Part shown: piece by piece, positions 53,499 to 61,942 of the stretch
Position numbering within the stretch: the stretch's first letter is position 1
Layout of the letters: every line of letters begins with the position of its first letter
Origin: Flavobacterium agri
GTDB taxonomy: Bacteria; Bacteroidota; Bacteroidia; Flavobacteriales; Flavobacteriaceae
Assembly (NCBI RefSeq): GCF_013401995.1
Contig: NZ_JACBJI010000007.1
Coordinates: 173,805 to 237,804 of the forward strand
Length of the DNA: 64,000 nucleotides
Direction of reading: 5' to 3'
Made by a program: the position numbers and the translations under genes
The notes under the pieces: model-generated
The model's input: only the letters and a program-made list of their open reading frames with translations
Database searches by the model: none
What the model was told of the DNA's origin: nothing

Positions 53499-53684
53499 TT
53501 TTTGGTTGGTTTTTGTTTCCTACTCTTAAGGCTTTTCGGTATTCGCCACGAATGTTAGGCATCCGTTCCATAGAATCGTAATATTACTGATTTTTAGATT
53601 AAAATATTTCGGATAAATTAAAATTTTAATTAACAAATTGTATTATCTCCTGTTAAGTCCGCAAATCATCTACTCGTAGAGAAC

Positions 53685-53716
53685 AAAAAAAACCGCCATC
53701 CCAAATGACAGCGGTT
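53685..53716 (-). terminator. intrinsic terminator of dnaN
   Basis: Minus-strand stem AACCGC/GCGGTT with an inner CAT/ATG extension and a bulge, followed by T8; 24 bp after the dnaN stop. Confidence 0.83.
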
Positions 53717-53740
53717 CAATAGAAAAAATTGGTTGGTAGC

Positions 53741-54859
53741 TTAGTTGTTGAGCATGACCGGCATCACGAGCATGGTCACACTCTCGCCTTCGTCAAGCCC
53801 GTCGATCGGGGTAAGGATACCCGCGCGGTTCGGCAAGGACATTTCCAAAAGGATCAAATCCGATTGGAGGTTCGTGAGCATTTCGGTAAGGAAACGCGAG
53901 TTGAACCCGATTTGGATATCGTCTCCCTGATAATCGCAAGTCAATCTTTCCTCGGCTTTGTTCGAGTAATCGATATCTTCGGCCGAAATGTTCAATTCGG
54001 TACCGGCGATCTTGAGACGGATCTGATGCGTCGTCTTGTTCGAGAAAATCGCCACACGACGCACGGAACTCAAGAATTGTCCGCGGTCGATCTGCAATTT
54101 GTTCGGATTCTCTTTCGGGATAACCGCTTCGTAGTTCGGATATTTCCCGTCGATCAAACGACACGTCAACACATAATTATCGAACGAGAACGTCGCGTTC
54201 GAATCGTTGTATTCTATTTTCACTTCGGCATCCGACGAGCTCAAAATGCTCTTGAGGATGTTCAAAGGCTTTTTAGGCATGATGAAATTTGCTTCCTGTG
54301 ACGCTTTCACGTCGGCACGCGCATATTTTACGAGCTTGTGCGCATCGGTAGCGACGAACGTAAGGCCTTCGGTAGAAAACTGGAAGAAAACCCCAGACAT
54401 CACCGGACGCAAATCGTCGTTTCCGGCAGCAAATATCGTCTTGCTTATCGCCGTGGCCAAAACTTCGGCAGGAACGATCGTTGAAGACGGATCGTCAAGA
54501 CTTACCGAACGCGGGAATTCCTCGCCCGGAGCATAAGCCAGCGCATATTTACCCGAATTCGAGCTGATTTCGATCGTGCTGTTTTCCTCTACGGTGAACG
54601 TCAAAGGCTGTTCAGGGAACGTCTTCAGTATCTCGAGCAACAATTTTGCGGGAACGGCTACGCTGCCTTTGGAAGTCGAATCGATTTCAAGCGTCGCGCT
54701 CATCGTCGTTTCAAGGTCGCTGGCCGAAACCGTAAGCGCGTTGTTGTCAAGTTCAAAAAGGAAATTGTCGAGGATAGGCAAGGTGTTGCTGCTATTGATA
54801 ACACTTCCCAACACTTGCAGTTGTTTGAGTAGATACGAACTCGATACGATGAATTTCAT
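53741..54859 (-). CDS. dnaN: DNA polymerase III beta sliding clamp
   Basis: Ring-shaped processivity clamp, 372 residues, three repeated clamp domains. Family features include MKFIVSSSYLLKQLQVLGSVINSS, the LPILDNFLFEL strand, FVATDAHKLVKY and GKYPNYEAVIP. C-terminal residues ITMLVMPVML-NN (SVTMLVMPVMLNN) match the usual MPVRL pocket strand. Not next to dnaA or recF, as in many Bacteroidetes. It has an exact consensus promoter upstream and a terminator downstream. Partner of holA in this window. Confidence 0.96.
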   Translation of the reverse strand: MKFIVSSSYLLKQLQVLGSVINSSNTLPILDNFLFELDNNALTVSASDLETTMSATLEIDSTSKGSVAVPAKLLLEILKTFPEQPLTFTVEENSTIEISSNSGKYALAYAPGEEFPRSVSLDDPSSTIVPAEVLATAISKTIFAAGNDDLRPVMSGVFFQFSTEGLTFVATDAHKLVKYARADVKASQEANFIMPKKPLNILKSILSSSDAEVKIEYNDSNATFSFDNYVLTCRLIDGKYPNYEAVIPKENPNKLQIDRGQFLSSVRRVAIFSNKTTHQIRLKIAGTELNISAEDIDYSNKAEERLTCDYQGDDIQIGFNSRFLTEMLTNLQSDLILLEMSLPNRAGILTPIDGLDEGESVTMLVMPVMLNN

Positions 54860-54900
54860 CTGCAGATTTTATTTTTTTAACACGGATTTTATCCGATTCA

Positions 54901-54933
54901 CAAATATATTTTAATCCACCAAAAAGCCGGCAA
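54901..54933 (-). promoter_or_regulatory. Bacteroidetes-type promoter of dnaN
   Basis: Minus strand TTG (54933-54931), 22-nt spacer, TATATTTG (54908-54901), 41 nt before the ATG. Confidence 0.65.
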
Positions 54934-54956
54934 AACCGAAAATAAAATTATTAACA

Positions 54957-56756
54957 CTATTTGGCGTAGCGGCGCTTGCGAAGATAGGTGAAAAGCGCAC
55001 CGAAAACCAATAGCAGCACGATTGGAAATCCGACGGTTACGGCCTGGATGGTCGTGTAACTGGCGTGTACTTTCTCCTGATCGAGTATCGGCAGGTTCAC
55101 TTCCTTGTTGCGGATGTTGATAAGTCCGGTGTCGTCGAGCAGGTAATTCACACAATTCGAGAGGAATTCCTTGTTGCCGTAGAGTTTGTTGGTCCATTTG
55201 TCGTAACCGAGCTCGAGCGGACGGTATTCCTTGTCGAGTTGGTTGCGGATCACGTCGCCGTCCGAAACCACGATCATTTTCGTATCCTTGCCTTCGTTCT
55301 TGAACGTGTCGTCCTTGAACGGAAGCACGCGGTTCTCGTATACCGAATGGAATTTCCCTTCGAGTAAAACAGCCATCGGGATGTTTACTGTCTTGTTGAA
55401 TTCTGCAGGTTCGGGACGCTCCTGGACCATGTCCAGACGTACTTCGACAGGCGCTCCTACAACTTTCGAATATTGTGAAGAATGAAGCAAAACGGTCTTC
55501 TTGATGCCGTTTTTCAAGGTGTCGATGCTATTCGCGAAATCGAATTTCACAGCATCGATGTTGCTTACGATCGGATTTTTCGATTGCGGATACACCAATG
55601 GCGAATAAAACCACGGATATTGCGAATATTGGGCCGCGCTGCCTTGTTCGCCCGTAGCAAGCGCTATAGGTGCGGCCATGATGTCTTTCACGAGGTTCGG
55701 ATTGATGCGGACGCCGTATTTGAAAAACATGTCGTTGAGGTTCAGATCCATCGGGAATGCGAGCGTAGAACCTTGGCTGTTGTAAAGGCTGTCCATTTCG
55801 ATCTTTACCTGATCGACGAGCCACAGCGTTTTGCCGCCGTTCAGGATGAATTGGTCGAGCACTTGTTTTTCTGCATCCGTAAAGGTTTCCGAAGGTTTGG
55901 CGATTACGGCCAAATCGTATTTCTTGAGGAATTTGAGCGTCTCGTTCGGCTGTTTGGCCACCGAATCGAGTGTAAACGTCCCGATGAAATAATTCTGGCG
56001 CGTGTTCTTGATGAAATCGGCCATCAAAAGATCGTGCAGCTCGCCGTTTCCTTTGATCACAGCGACTTTTTTGTCCTTGTTTTTGGAAATCGTATTGAAC
56101 GCGTTCGCAAAAGCGTATTCGAGATGTTGTACCGAACCGACCACTTTCTCGGCCGTCGAAGCGCCCATCATGTTCTTGAGCAACGGCACTTTAACGCTTC
56201 GTCCCTGATACGTCGCGATCGCCCACGGGAAAACGACGGCTTCGGTTTGTTTGCCTTTGTCGTTCATCGTCACGCGGGCAGGCGTCATGCCTGTTCCTAG
56301 GAAAGAGTCGAGAACGGCTTTATCAAGATCTAGAATCTGGTTGATGCTGGCTTCGATTTCCTTAGTCTCTTTTGCCGAAACCATAGGGTTGTCCATCTTG
56401 AAGATGGAATAGATGATCTCGCGTTTATCGGGTGCGCTGCTTTCGGAATCGTCTAGCGGATCGATGAAACGGAAACGGATGTTCGGGTTGTACGCCTTGT
56501 ATTCTTCGAGCAACTGACGGGTTTCGGTCTGGAGTTTCTTGAATTCGCCCGGAAAATCGCCTTCGAGATATACATCGACGAGCATCGGCTCACGGATTTC
56601 CTCCATGATATCGAAAGACGTTTTCGAAAGCGTGTACCGCTTGTCCTGCGTCAAATCGAAACGCTGGAAAAGCTTGATTCCGATAAGGTTCAAAGCAAGC
56701 AAGACCACGATCGTGATGATAAGGCTTTTGAGGTTTTTTTTCTTTGCTTCTGTCAT
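54957..56756 (-). CDS. gldG: gliding ABC transporter component GldG
   Basis: Periplasm-facing partner of the GldAFG ABC transporter required for gliding motility and linked to the type IX secretion apparatus. 599 residues: an N-terminal membrane helix LIITIVVLLALNLIGIKLF, a large extracytoplasmic ABC-2 type accessory domain (RYTLSKTSFDIMEEIREPMLVDVYLEGDFPGEF), DLAVIAKPSETFTDAEKQVLDQFI, and a C-terminal helix VGFPIVLLLVFGALFTYL ending in RKRRY. Its start overlaps the gldF stop by 4 nt. gldA is elsewhere. Confidence 0.93.
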   Translation of the reverse strand: MTEAKKKNLKSLIITIVVLLALNLIGIKLFQRFDLTQDKRYTLSKTSFDIMEEIREPMLVDVYLEGDFPGEFKKLQTETRQLLEEYKAYNPNIRFRFIDPLDDSESSAPDKREIIYSIFKMDNPMVSAKETKEIEASINQILDLDKAVLDSFLGTGMTPARVTMNDKGKQTEAVVFPWAIATYQGRSVKVPLLKNMMGASTAEKVVGSVQHLEYAFANAFNTISKNKDKKVAVIKGNGELHDLLMADFIKNTRQNYFIGTFTLDSVAKQPNETLKFLKKYDLAVIAKPSETFTDAEKQVLDQFILNGGKTLWLVDQVKIEMDSLYNSQGSTLAFPMDLNLNDMFFKYGVRINPNLVKDIMAAPIALATGEQGSAAQYSQYPWFYSPLVYPQSKNPIVSNIDAVKFDFANSIDTLKNGIKKTVLLHSSQYSKVVGAPVEVRLDMVQERPEPAEFNKTVNIPMAVLLEGKFHSVYENRVLPFKDDTFKNEGKDTKMIVVSDGDVIRNQLDKEYRPLELGYDKWTNKLYGNKEFLSNCVNYLLDDTGLINIRNKEVNLPILDQEKVHASYTTIQAVTVGFPIVLLLVFGALFTYLRKRRYAK

Positions 56757-57478
56757 GATTTCAACGATTTAAGCCTAAAAACGGTAAACGACAGGAACAA
56801 AACGGTAACCGTCAAAAAATAGACGACGTCGCGCGTGTCGATGACGCCTCGCCCCATGCTTTCGAAATGGCTGTCCATGCCCAAAGCCGAAACGAAATCG
56901 CGCGCATTGCCGACGAAACCAGCCAAGCCTTCGAATCCGTAATACAAAAGGAAGCACAGGAAAACCGATACGATGAATGCCACGATTTGGTTATCCGACA
57001 AAGACGACGTGAAAATCCCGATGGCCGAATACGCCGCAATCAAAAACAACAATCCGAAATACGAGCCCATCGTGCTTCCCATGTCGATATTGCCTTCGGG
57101 CAAGCCGAATTTAGAGACTACGAAAACGTAAATCAGCGTCGGGATGATCGCGATGACGATAAGCAGCATCGAACCCAAAAATTTTCCGTTGACGATTTGC
57201 CATACGCTCAACGGTTTGGTAAGCAAAAGTTCAAGTGTTCCTTGTTTACGCTCTTCAGAAAAACTTTTCATCGTTACTGCCGGAATCAGGAAAATCAAGA
57301 TCCATGGCGCAATCGTGAAGAATGGTGTAAGGTCGGCGAAACCGCTTTGGGCGATGTTGTATTCCCCGTCGAAAACCCAAAGGAAAAGCCCGTTGAGCAA
57401 CAGGAAAATGGCAATGACGAGATATCCGACGGGCGACCCGAAGAAGGATTTCATTTCTCGTAGAAGGATGGCTTTCAT
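56753..57478 (-). CDS. gldF: gliding ABC transporter permease GldF
   Basis: ABC-2 type permease, 241 residues and six or so membrane segments (YLVIAIFLLLNGLFLWVF, FTIAPWILIFLIPAVTM, LGSMLLIVIAIIPTLIYVFVV, YFGLLFLIAAYSAIGIF, IVAFIVSVFLCFLLYYGF, VYFLTVTVLFLSFTVF). It starts the gldF-gldG operon, with a 4-nt overlap into gldG. The conserved EERKQGTLELLLTKPL loop of the family is present. The ATPase subunit GldA is not in the window. Confidence 0.93.
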   Translation of the reverse strand: MKAILLREMKSFFGSPVGYLVIAIFLLLNGLFLWVFDGEYNIAQSGFADLTPFFTIAPWILIFLIPAVTMKSFSEERKQGTLELLLTKPLSVWQIVNGKFLGSMLLIVIAIIPTLIYVFVVSKFGLPEGNIDMGSTMGSYFGLLFLIAAYSAIGIFTSSLSDNQIVAFIVSVFLCFLLYYGFEGLAGFVGNARDFVSALGMDSHFESMGRGVIDTRDVVYFLTVTVLFLSFTVFRLKSLKS

Positions 57479-57589
57479 ATTTTATTCTTATTCTTAAATT
57501 TTCTATTTTTTATTACCTGTATTCAACTGATTTCTGTCCGGGTTAATTGGACGCCCAATGATAAATGGCAATAAAAAATAAAAATTGAT

Positions 57590-57886
57590 TCATTCCAAAC
57601 TCACTAATCGATCAACGCTCCACGCTTCGGGTTTGTCGTTGAACAATTTTTTGGTGAACGTCCACACGTCGTAAAACAGTTCCGATTCGCGGTAATTCTC
57701 CAAATCCTGCTCGGTTTCCCAATAGCTGTACGTGAAGAATATATTGTCGTTGTTCTTGTCGCGATACAGTTCCAATAAACGGTTTCCGGGCGCGTTTCGT
57801 ATTTTCTCCTTCATGAGGTCGAAATTATCGAGGAACGTGAGCACGTGCTCCGGATGGAAACTCAATTTTACGATGCGGATGAACAT
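57590..57886 (-). CDS. antibiotic-biosynthesis-monooxygenase-like protein
   Basis: A 98-residue ferredoxin-fold ABM-domain protein (YgiN/quinol monooxygenase type). Typical segments are FIRIVKLSFHPEHVLTFLDNFD at the N-terminus and FFTYSYWETEQDLENYRESELF, with the conserved YSYWE. It may oxidise quinols, or act as heme- or aldehyde-linked monooxygenase, or bind a small molecule; the substrate is unknown. Its start codon and the upstream gene's stop share bases (TAATG), so it is translationally coupled to the SAM hydrolase gene. Confidence 0.85.
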   Translation of the reverse strand: MFIRIVKLSFHPEHVLTFLDNFDLMKEKIRNAPGNRLLELYRDKNNDNIFFTYSYWETEQDLENYRESELFYDVWTFTKKLFNDKPEAWSVDRLVSLE

Positions 57887-58722
57887 TATTGCGAAAAATT
57901 AATGGTTACGGCATCGCGATAGCCAAGCCCGAGTAGGGAAGAAGCGCCTCCGGTCGTGGCCGGATTGCTCCTGTACAACGCGATTTCAAGATTTCCGGCA
58001 GAATTGAACAACGCCAAACGCTGGCCTTCGTAGAATTTTGGCGGATAGGTGTCCGAAATCACCACGTCGGAATATTTCGCGAAAATCGAACGGATCGTAT
58101 GCTGTGCCGAACGGAACACGATTTCGTAATTGCGGCCCTTGACGACATCTGAAAACATCTTTTTGGTGATATTGGTCACGACGTTGCCGAAATGGTCCAC
58201 ATACACAACATAGCCTTTTATGGACGAATTGTCGTTAGCCACCAAGGGCTTGAGTTCGTTGAGTTCGCGCACCGAGTCGATTTCGCGTCCGATGACGTTC
58301 AAGTTTCCGCCTTTGGCCAAATGGCAGGCGACTTTTACGAAAACGTCGAGATCGGTGGCGTCTTCGGGCAAGCGGTCGTGAATGTTGATCGAGACAATTT
58401 TTTCGGCCTTGATTTTTTGTGTGAGGAAACCCAGCGTACCGTTGTCGGCGCAAATGAAAAAATGCCCGTTCCATTGCATGGCGACATGACGCGTGTTGCG
58501 GTCGAGTTCGATATCGACACCTATAAGATGGACGCTTCCTTTCGGAAAACTCGAATAGGCGGCCTCGATCACGTAACTCGCCTCGGCCGTATTGAAATGG
58601 TCGATGTTGTGGGAAATGTCAACGATTTTCGCCTCGGGGAATTCCGAAAGCAGCTTACCTTTGAGTGCGCCGACGAAATGGTCGCGCAGGCCATAATCGG
58701 TAGTAAGCGTAATTATTGACAT
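57886..58722 (-). CDS. SAM hydrolase (DUF62, chlorinase/fluorinase fold)
   Basis: A 278-residue trimeric enzyme of the family that cleaves S-adenosylmethionine to adenosine and methionine; true halogenases are a minority. N-terminus SIITLTTDYGLRDHFVGALKG with the conserved Asp of the TTDYG motif, then VDISHNIDHFN, the VIGVDIELDRNTRHVAMQ-like region LIGVDIELDRNTRHVA, FICADNGTLG, and the C-terminal domain with YVVYVDHFGNVVTNI and RSIFAKYSDV. I start at MSIITL (58722), not 30 nt earlier. Coupled to the ABM gene and divergent from phoH. Confidence 0.9.
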   Translation of the reverse strand: MSIITLTTDYGLRDHFVGALKGKLLSEFPEAKIVDISHNIDHFNTAEASYVIEAAYSSFPKGSVHLIGVDIELDRNTRHVAMQWNGHFFICADNGTLGFLTQKIKAEKIVSINIHDRLPEDATDLDVFVKVACHLAKGGNLNVIGREIDSVRELNELKPLVANDNSSIKGYVVYVDHFGNVVTNITKKMFSDVVKGRNYEIVFRSAQHTIRSIFAKYSDVVISDTYPPKFYEGQRLALFNSAGNLEIALYRSNPATTGGASSLLGLGYRDAVTINFSQ

Positions 58723-58764
58723 AAAATTGTTTATAAAATCTGGGCGCAACACCCGTAAAATCGT

Positions 58765-58772
58765 TATATTTG
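58765..58772 (+). promoter_or_regulatory. -7 box upstream of phoH
   Basis: TATATTTG matches TAnnTTTG; no TTG at the standard distance. It lies 88 nt before the start codon of phoH. Confidence 0.4.
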
Positions 58773-58860
58773 AGTGAACCTAAACACCAAAAACCGGTGT
58801 CCGGAATTCACGCAAAGCTACTAATAAAAGCTATTATTCCTAAACTAAAATTGAAGGCGT

Positions 58861-59811
58861 TTGAACGAGAGAATCATTGAGCTTGGAGAGATTGCTCCTA
58901 AAGATTTCTGGGGCGCACAGGATGCCCATCTGGAAACCATCAAAAAATACTATCCCAAACTGAAAATCGTAGCCAGAGGAACGACAATCAAAGCGTTCGG
59001 CGAAAAGGAAGTGCTCGACGAGTTCGAGAATCGTTTTCATCGCCTCATGGCACATTTCACGAGATACAATAATATAGACGACAACGTCATCGACCGCGTC
59101 ATCCAAAGCAATACGCAGGATGAGCAGCGCATGCCGGATCACGACAAGATTTTGGTGCACGGTCTCGGCGGGAAACTGATCAAGGCGATGACGCCCAACC
59201 AGCAATTGCTCGTCGATACGGTTTTCAAGAACGATATGGTGTTTGCCGTCGGTCCTGCGGGAACGGGTAAGACCTATACTGGTGTAGCTTTGGCCGTGAA
59301 GGCGCTCAAGGAAAAACAGGTCAAGCGCATCATTTTGACGCGTCCGGCGGTAGAAGCCGGTGAAAACCTCGGGTTTCTTCCTGGAGACATGAAGGAAAAA
59401 CTCGATCCTTACATGCAACCGTTGTACGATGCGTTACGCGACATGCTTCCGCCGACGACTCTCGAAGATTACATATTGAAAGGCATCATCCAGATCGCGC
59501 CGTTGGCTTTTATGCGAGGGCGCACGTTGGATAACGCGTTCGTAATCCTCGACGAAGCCCAGAACACGACGCACAACCAAATGAAAATGTTCCTCACGCG
59601 TATGGGGCGCAACGCCAAATTCATCATCACGGGAGATCCAGGCCAGGTCGATTTGCCGCGAGCCACGATGTCAGGATTGAAGGAAGCGCTGTTGATTTTG
59701 AAAGATACCGAAGGCATCGGCATCATTTATCTAGACGACAAAGATATCGTGCGTCACAAACTCGTAAGAAAAGTGATCGAGGCGTACAAGAAAATAGAAA
59801 ATCAGGGGTAA
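58861..59811 (+). CDS. phoH: PhoH family ATPase
   Basis: P-loop ATPase of the PhoH/YbeZ family (316 residues), linked to RNA metabolism and ribosome maturation in relatives; cytosolic. The N-terminal KH-like part ([32 protein letters not shown]) is followed by the PhoH domain: Walker [48 protein letters not shown] and [10 protein letters not shown]. The start is a TTG at 58861, after which the sequence agrees with the family from its first residues. A terminator follows at 59831. Confidence 0.93.
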   Translation: MNERIIELGEIAPKDFWGAQDAHLETIKKYYPKLKIVARGTTIKAFGEKEVLDEFENRFHRLMAHFTRYNNIDDNVIDRVIQSNTQDEQRMPDHDKILVHGLGGKLIKAMTPNQQLLVDTVFKNDMVFAVGPAGTGKTYTGVALAVKALKEKQVKRIILTRPAVEAGENLGFLPGDMKEKLDPYMQPLYDALRDMLPPTTLEDYILKGIIQIAPLAFMRGRTLDNAFVILDEAQNTTHNQMKMFLTRMGRNAKFIITGDPGQVDLPRATMSGLKEALLILKDTEGIGIIYLDDKDIVRHKLVRKVIEAYKKIENQG

Positions 59812-59830
59812 AGCCTGAAATCATAAATGG

Positions 59831-59861
59831 AAAAGCGTGGGTGAGAAGCCTGCGCTTTTTT
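59831..59861 (+). terminator. intrinsic terminator of phoH
   Basis: Eleven-bp stem AAAAGCGTGGG/CCTGCGCTTTT with two G-T pairs, 7-nt loop, then T-run; 19 bp after the phoH stop. Confidence 0.85.
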
Positions 59862-59884
59862 CTTTCCAATCTCGGAAGAATAAA

Positions 59885-59915
59885 TTGGGCAAACCTTTTT
59901 TTAGCCTTATTTTTG
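59885..59915 (+). promoter_or_regulatory. Bacteroidetes-type promoter of purC
   Basis: TTG (59885-59887), 20-nt spacer, TATTTTTG (59908-59915), 18 nt before the ATG; an exact match to the flavobacterial consensus. Confidence 0.72.
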
Positions 59916-59933
59916 CGCGACAAAACTACTAGC

Positions 59934-60884
59934 ATGAGCAACACCATCACAACTACAGATTTTAATTTTCCCGGACAGAAATCCGTTTATCGCGGAAAAG
60001 TTCGCGAAGTCTATAATATAAACGATGATCTCTTGGTCATGGTCGCTACCGACAGGCTTTCGGCTTTCGACGTCGTCATGCCCAAAGGGATTCCTTATAA
60101 AGGACAAATCCTGAACCAGATCGCCACGCGTTTTATGGAACTTACGAACGATATAGTCCCGAACTGGCTCATCGCAACTCCCGATCCCAATGTCGCCGTC
60201 GGTCACCAATGCGTGCCTTTTAAGGTCGAAATGGTAATCCGCGGATACCTTTCAGGACACGCCGCACGCGAATACGCTTTGGGAAAAAGAACGGTTTGCG
60301 GTGTTGAAATGCCGGAAGGATTGAAGGAAAACGACAAATTCCCGCAACCGATCATCACTCCTACGACCAAAGCCGACAACGGCGAACACGATATGGACAT
60401 CTCTCGTGAGGAAATCCTGTCGCGCGGTATCGTTTCCGAAGAGGATTATCTCGTGCTCGAGAATTACACACATGCGCTTTTCCAACGCGGCACGAACATC
60501 GCGGCCGATCGCGGATTGATCCTCGTCGATACGAAATATGAATTCGGGAAGACCAAAGACGGAAAGATCGTATTGATAGATGAAATCCATACGCCCGACT
60601 CATCGCGTTATTTCTACGCCGACGGATATGCCGAAAGGCAAGAGAAAGGAGAAAATCAAAAGCAGCTTTCGAAAGAATTCGTGCGCCAGTGGCTGATCGC
60701 GAATGATTTCCAAGGAAAAGAAGGACAAACGATTCCCGAAATGAGCGACGAATACATCAATTCCGTTTCGGAGCGTTACATCGAACTCTATGAAAACATC
60801 ATAGGCGAGCCTTTCGTAAAAGCCGATATTTCACAAATACACGAACGGATCGAACAAAACGTGCTCGACTTCTTAAAAAAGTAA
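59934..60884 (+). CDS. purC: SAICAR synthase
   Basis: ATP-dependent ligation of aspartate to CAIR in de novo purine synthesis; cytosolic. 316 residues starting at [15 protein letters not shown] (59934), which fits the promoter 18 nt upstream. Family blocks: [59 protein letters not shown], the [18 protein letters not shown] stretch and [25 protein letters not shown]. Length is of the longer (eukaryote-like) form. Followed by a strong terminator. Confidence 0.97.
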   Translation: MSNTITTTDFNFPGQKSVYRGKVREVYNINDDLLVMVATDRLSAFDVVMPKGIPYKGQILNQIATRFMELTNDIVPNWLIATPDPNVAVGHQCVPFKVEMVIRGYLSGHAAREYALGKRTVCGVEMPEGLKENDKFPQPIITPTTKADNGEHDMDISREEILSRGIVSEEDYLVLENYTHALFQRGTNIAADRGLILVDTKYEFGKTKDGKIVLIDEIHTPDSSRYFYADGYAERQEKGENQKQLSKEFVRQWLIANDFQGKEGQTIPEMSDEYINSVSERYIELYENIIGEPFVKADISQIHERIEQNVLDFLKK

Positions 60885-60902
60885 TCTACACATAACTATT
60901 TG

Positions 60903-60930
60903 AAAACGCCCGTAAACAGGGCGTTTTTTA
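60903..60930 (+). terminator. intrinsic terminator of purC
   Basis: Stem AAAACGCCC/GGGCGTTTT with a 7-nt loop and T-run, 18 bp after the stop codon. Confidence 0.92.
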
Positions 60931-61041
60931 ATTTTACAAAGTCGATAAGCCGTTAAAAAAACGTTAATAATAAAATATTGAGTAACGAAAGTTTGTCGGT
61001 CGGCGTCTATTAGGTAAATCAATCAATTAAAATCAATCATC

Positions 61042-61425
61042 ATGAAAAAATCAATCATCTACCTTGGTCTTGCTTTAGTGTCTTTCGTAAACGTCGCTAT
61101 CGCTAATGAAACTTCAACTGTATCTGTTTCTGATCCAAAACCAACAGTAAAATTCGTAGGCGGAACACCACTTTGTAACGCCATCAGCAAAGGAGAAATC
61201 GAATTCGTCAAAAAAATGGTCGAATACGGTGCAGACGTAAACGAAAAATCAAACGGCATGACGCCTCTTATGGTAGCTGCGCGTTACAATCAAATCGAAA
61301 TAGCGAAATTCCTGCTTTCAAAAGGTGCAAGCACTAAAGAAAAAAGCGAAAACGGGTTCACCGCTTTGAAATGGGCCGAAGCGACCGGAAGTAAGGAAAT
61401 CGCCGATCTTCTCGCAAAAGCCTAA
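61042..61425 (+). CDS. secreted ankyrin-repeat protein
   Basis: A 127-residue exported protein (signal MKKSIIYLGLALVSFVNVAIA). It contains two to three ankyrin repeats at about 40-127: TPLCNAISKGEIEFVKKMVEYGADVNEKSN, GMTPLMVAARYNQIEIAKFLLSKGASTKEKSE, NGFTALKWAEATGSKEIADLLAKA. The location (periplasm or surface) follows from the signal only. The 5' leader is AT-rich with ATCAATCATC words that recur before the next gene. The two genes are 41 bp apart and probably cotranscribed. Confidence 0.9.
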   Translation: MKKSIIYLGLALVSFVNVAIANETSTVSVSDPKPTVKFVGGTPLCNAISKGEIEFVKKMVEYGADVNEKSNGMTPLMVAARYNQIEIAKFLLSKGASTKEKSENGFTALKWAEATGSKEIADLLAKA

Positions 61426-61466
61426 ACAGCAAAAAATCATCATCAATCATCACAATCACAATCATC

Positions 61467-61874
61467 ATGAAATCAATCATCACCCTCGGAATCGCGCTTT
61501 TGGCTACAGTTGCCACCCAAGCGTCCACTAATTCAGGTCTAAGCGAATTAGACTTCGGAACCGGTTCAGGAAACGCAAAGGCCGTTTCATCTCACCCTAA
61601 ATATGTAAATGAAGAAACCGTATTGAATCCTACGGCGTATATCTCATCGGGCTATCTCAAATCTGTAGAAGAAGCGATGGTCGACAACAAAAAGATCGTA
61701 GACGCCCAGGATGAACAAGTACAACCATTGTTTCTCGAGACATCGGTAAACGAAATCAAGGAGAACAACCGTATCATTGAGGCTCAAATGCCAGATTACG
61801 CTCCGCTCGATTTCAACTACATCAACAAAGCTCAGGAAAAACTTTCAATTCCGAACGCTTTGCCCAAGTTGTAA
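61467..61874 (+). CDS. secreted small protein with internal duplication
   Basis: I do not recognise this 135-residue protein. Signal peptide MKSIITLGIALLATVATQA, then an acidic, Ala/Asn-rich chain. Two segments resemble each other: KSVEEAMVDNKKIVDAQDEQVQPL (about 70-93) and SVNEIKENNRIIEAQMPDYAPLDF (about 97-120), suggesting an internal repeat. The region around its start codon (CAATCATCATGAAA) is almost the same as that of the ankyrin gene, so a common origin of the two leaders is likely. A strong terminator follows. Confidence 0.82.
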   Translation: MKSIITLGIALLATVATQASTNSGLSELDFGTGSGNAKAVSSHPKYVNEETVLNPTAYISSGYLKSVEEAMVDNKKIVDAQDEQVQPLFLETSVNEIKENNRIIEAQMPDYAPLDFNYINKAQEKLSIPNALPKL

Positions 61875-61906
61875 TATTTGGATTTATAAAAGGTTAGTTA
61901 TGAAGG

Positions 61907-61937
61907 AAAAAAGCATCCCGGGAAGGATGCTTTTTTT
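61907..61937. terminator. bidirectional terminator
   Basis: A6GCATCC/GGATGCT7 hairpin with a 6-nt loop between convergent genes; the minus-strand stop of the M42 gene is 6 bp away. Confidence 0.92.
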
Positions 61938-61942
61938 ATTTA

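Noticed and set aside
57886..58722. Halogenase (fluorinase/chlorinase) biosynthetic locus
   Set aside because: The protein is from the common SAM hydrolase branch by context, and there are no other biosynthetic genes.
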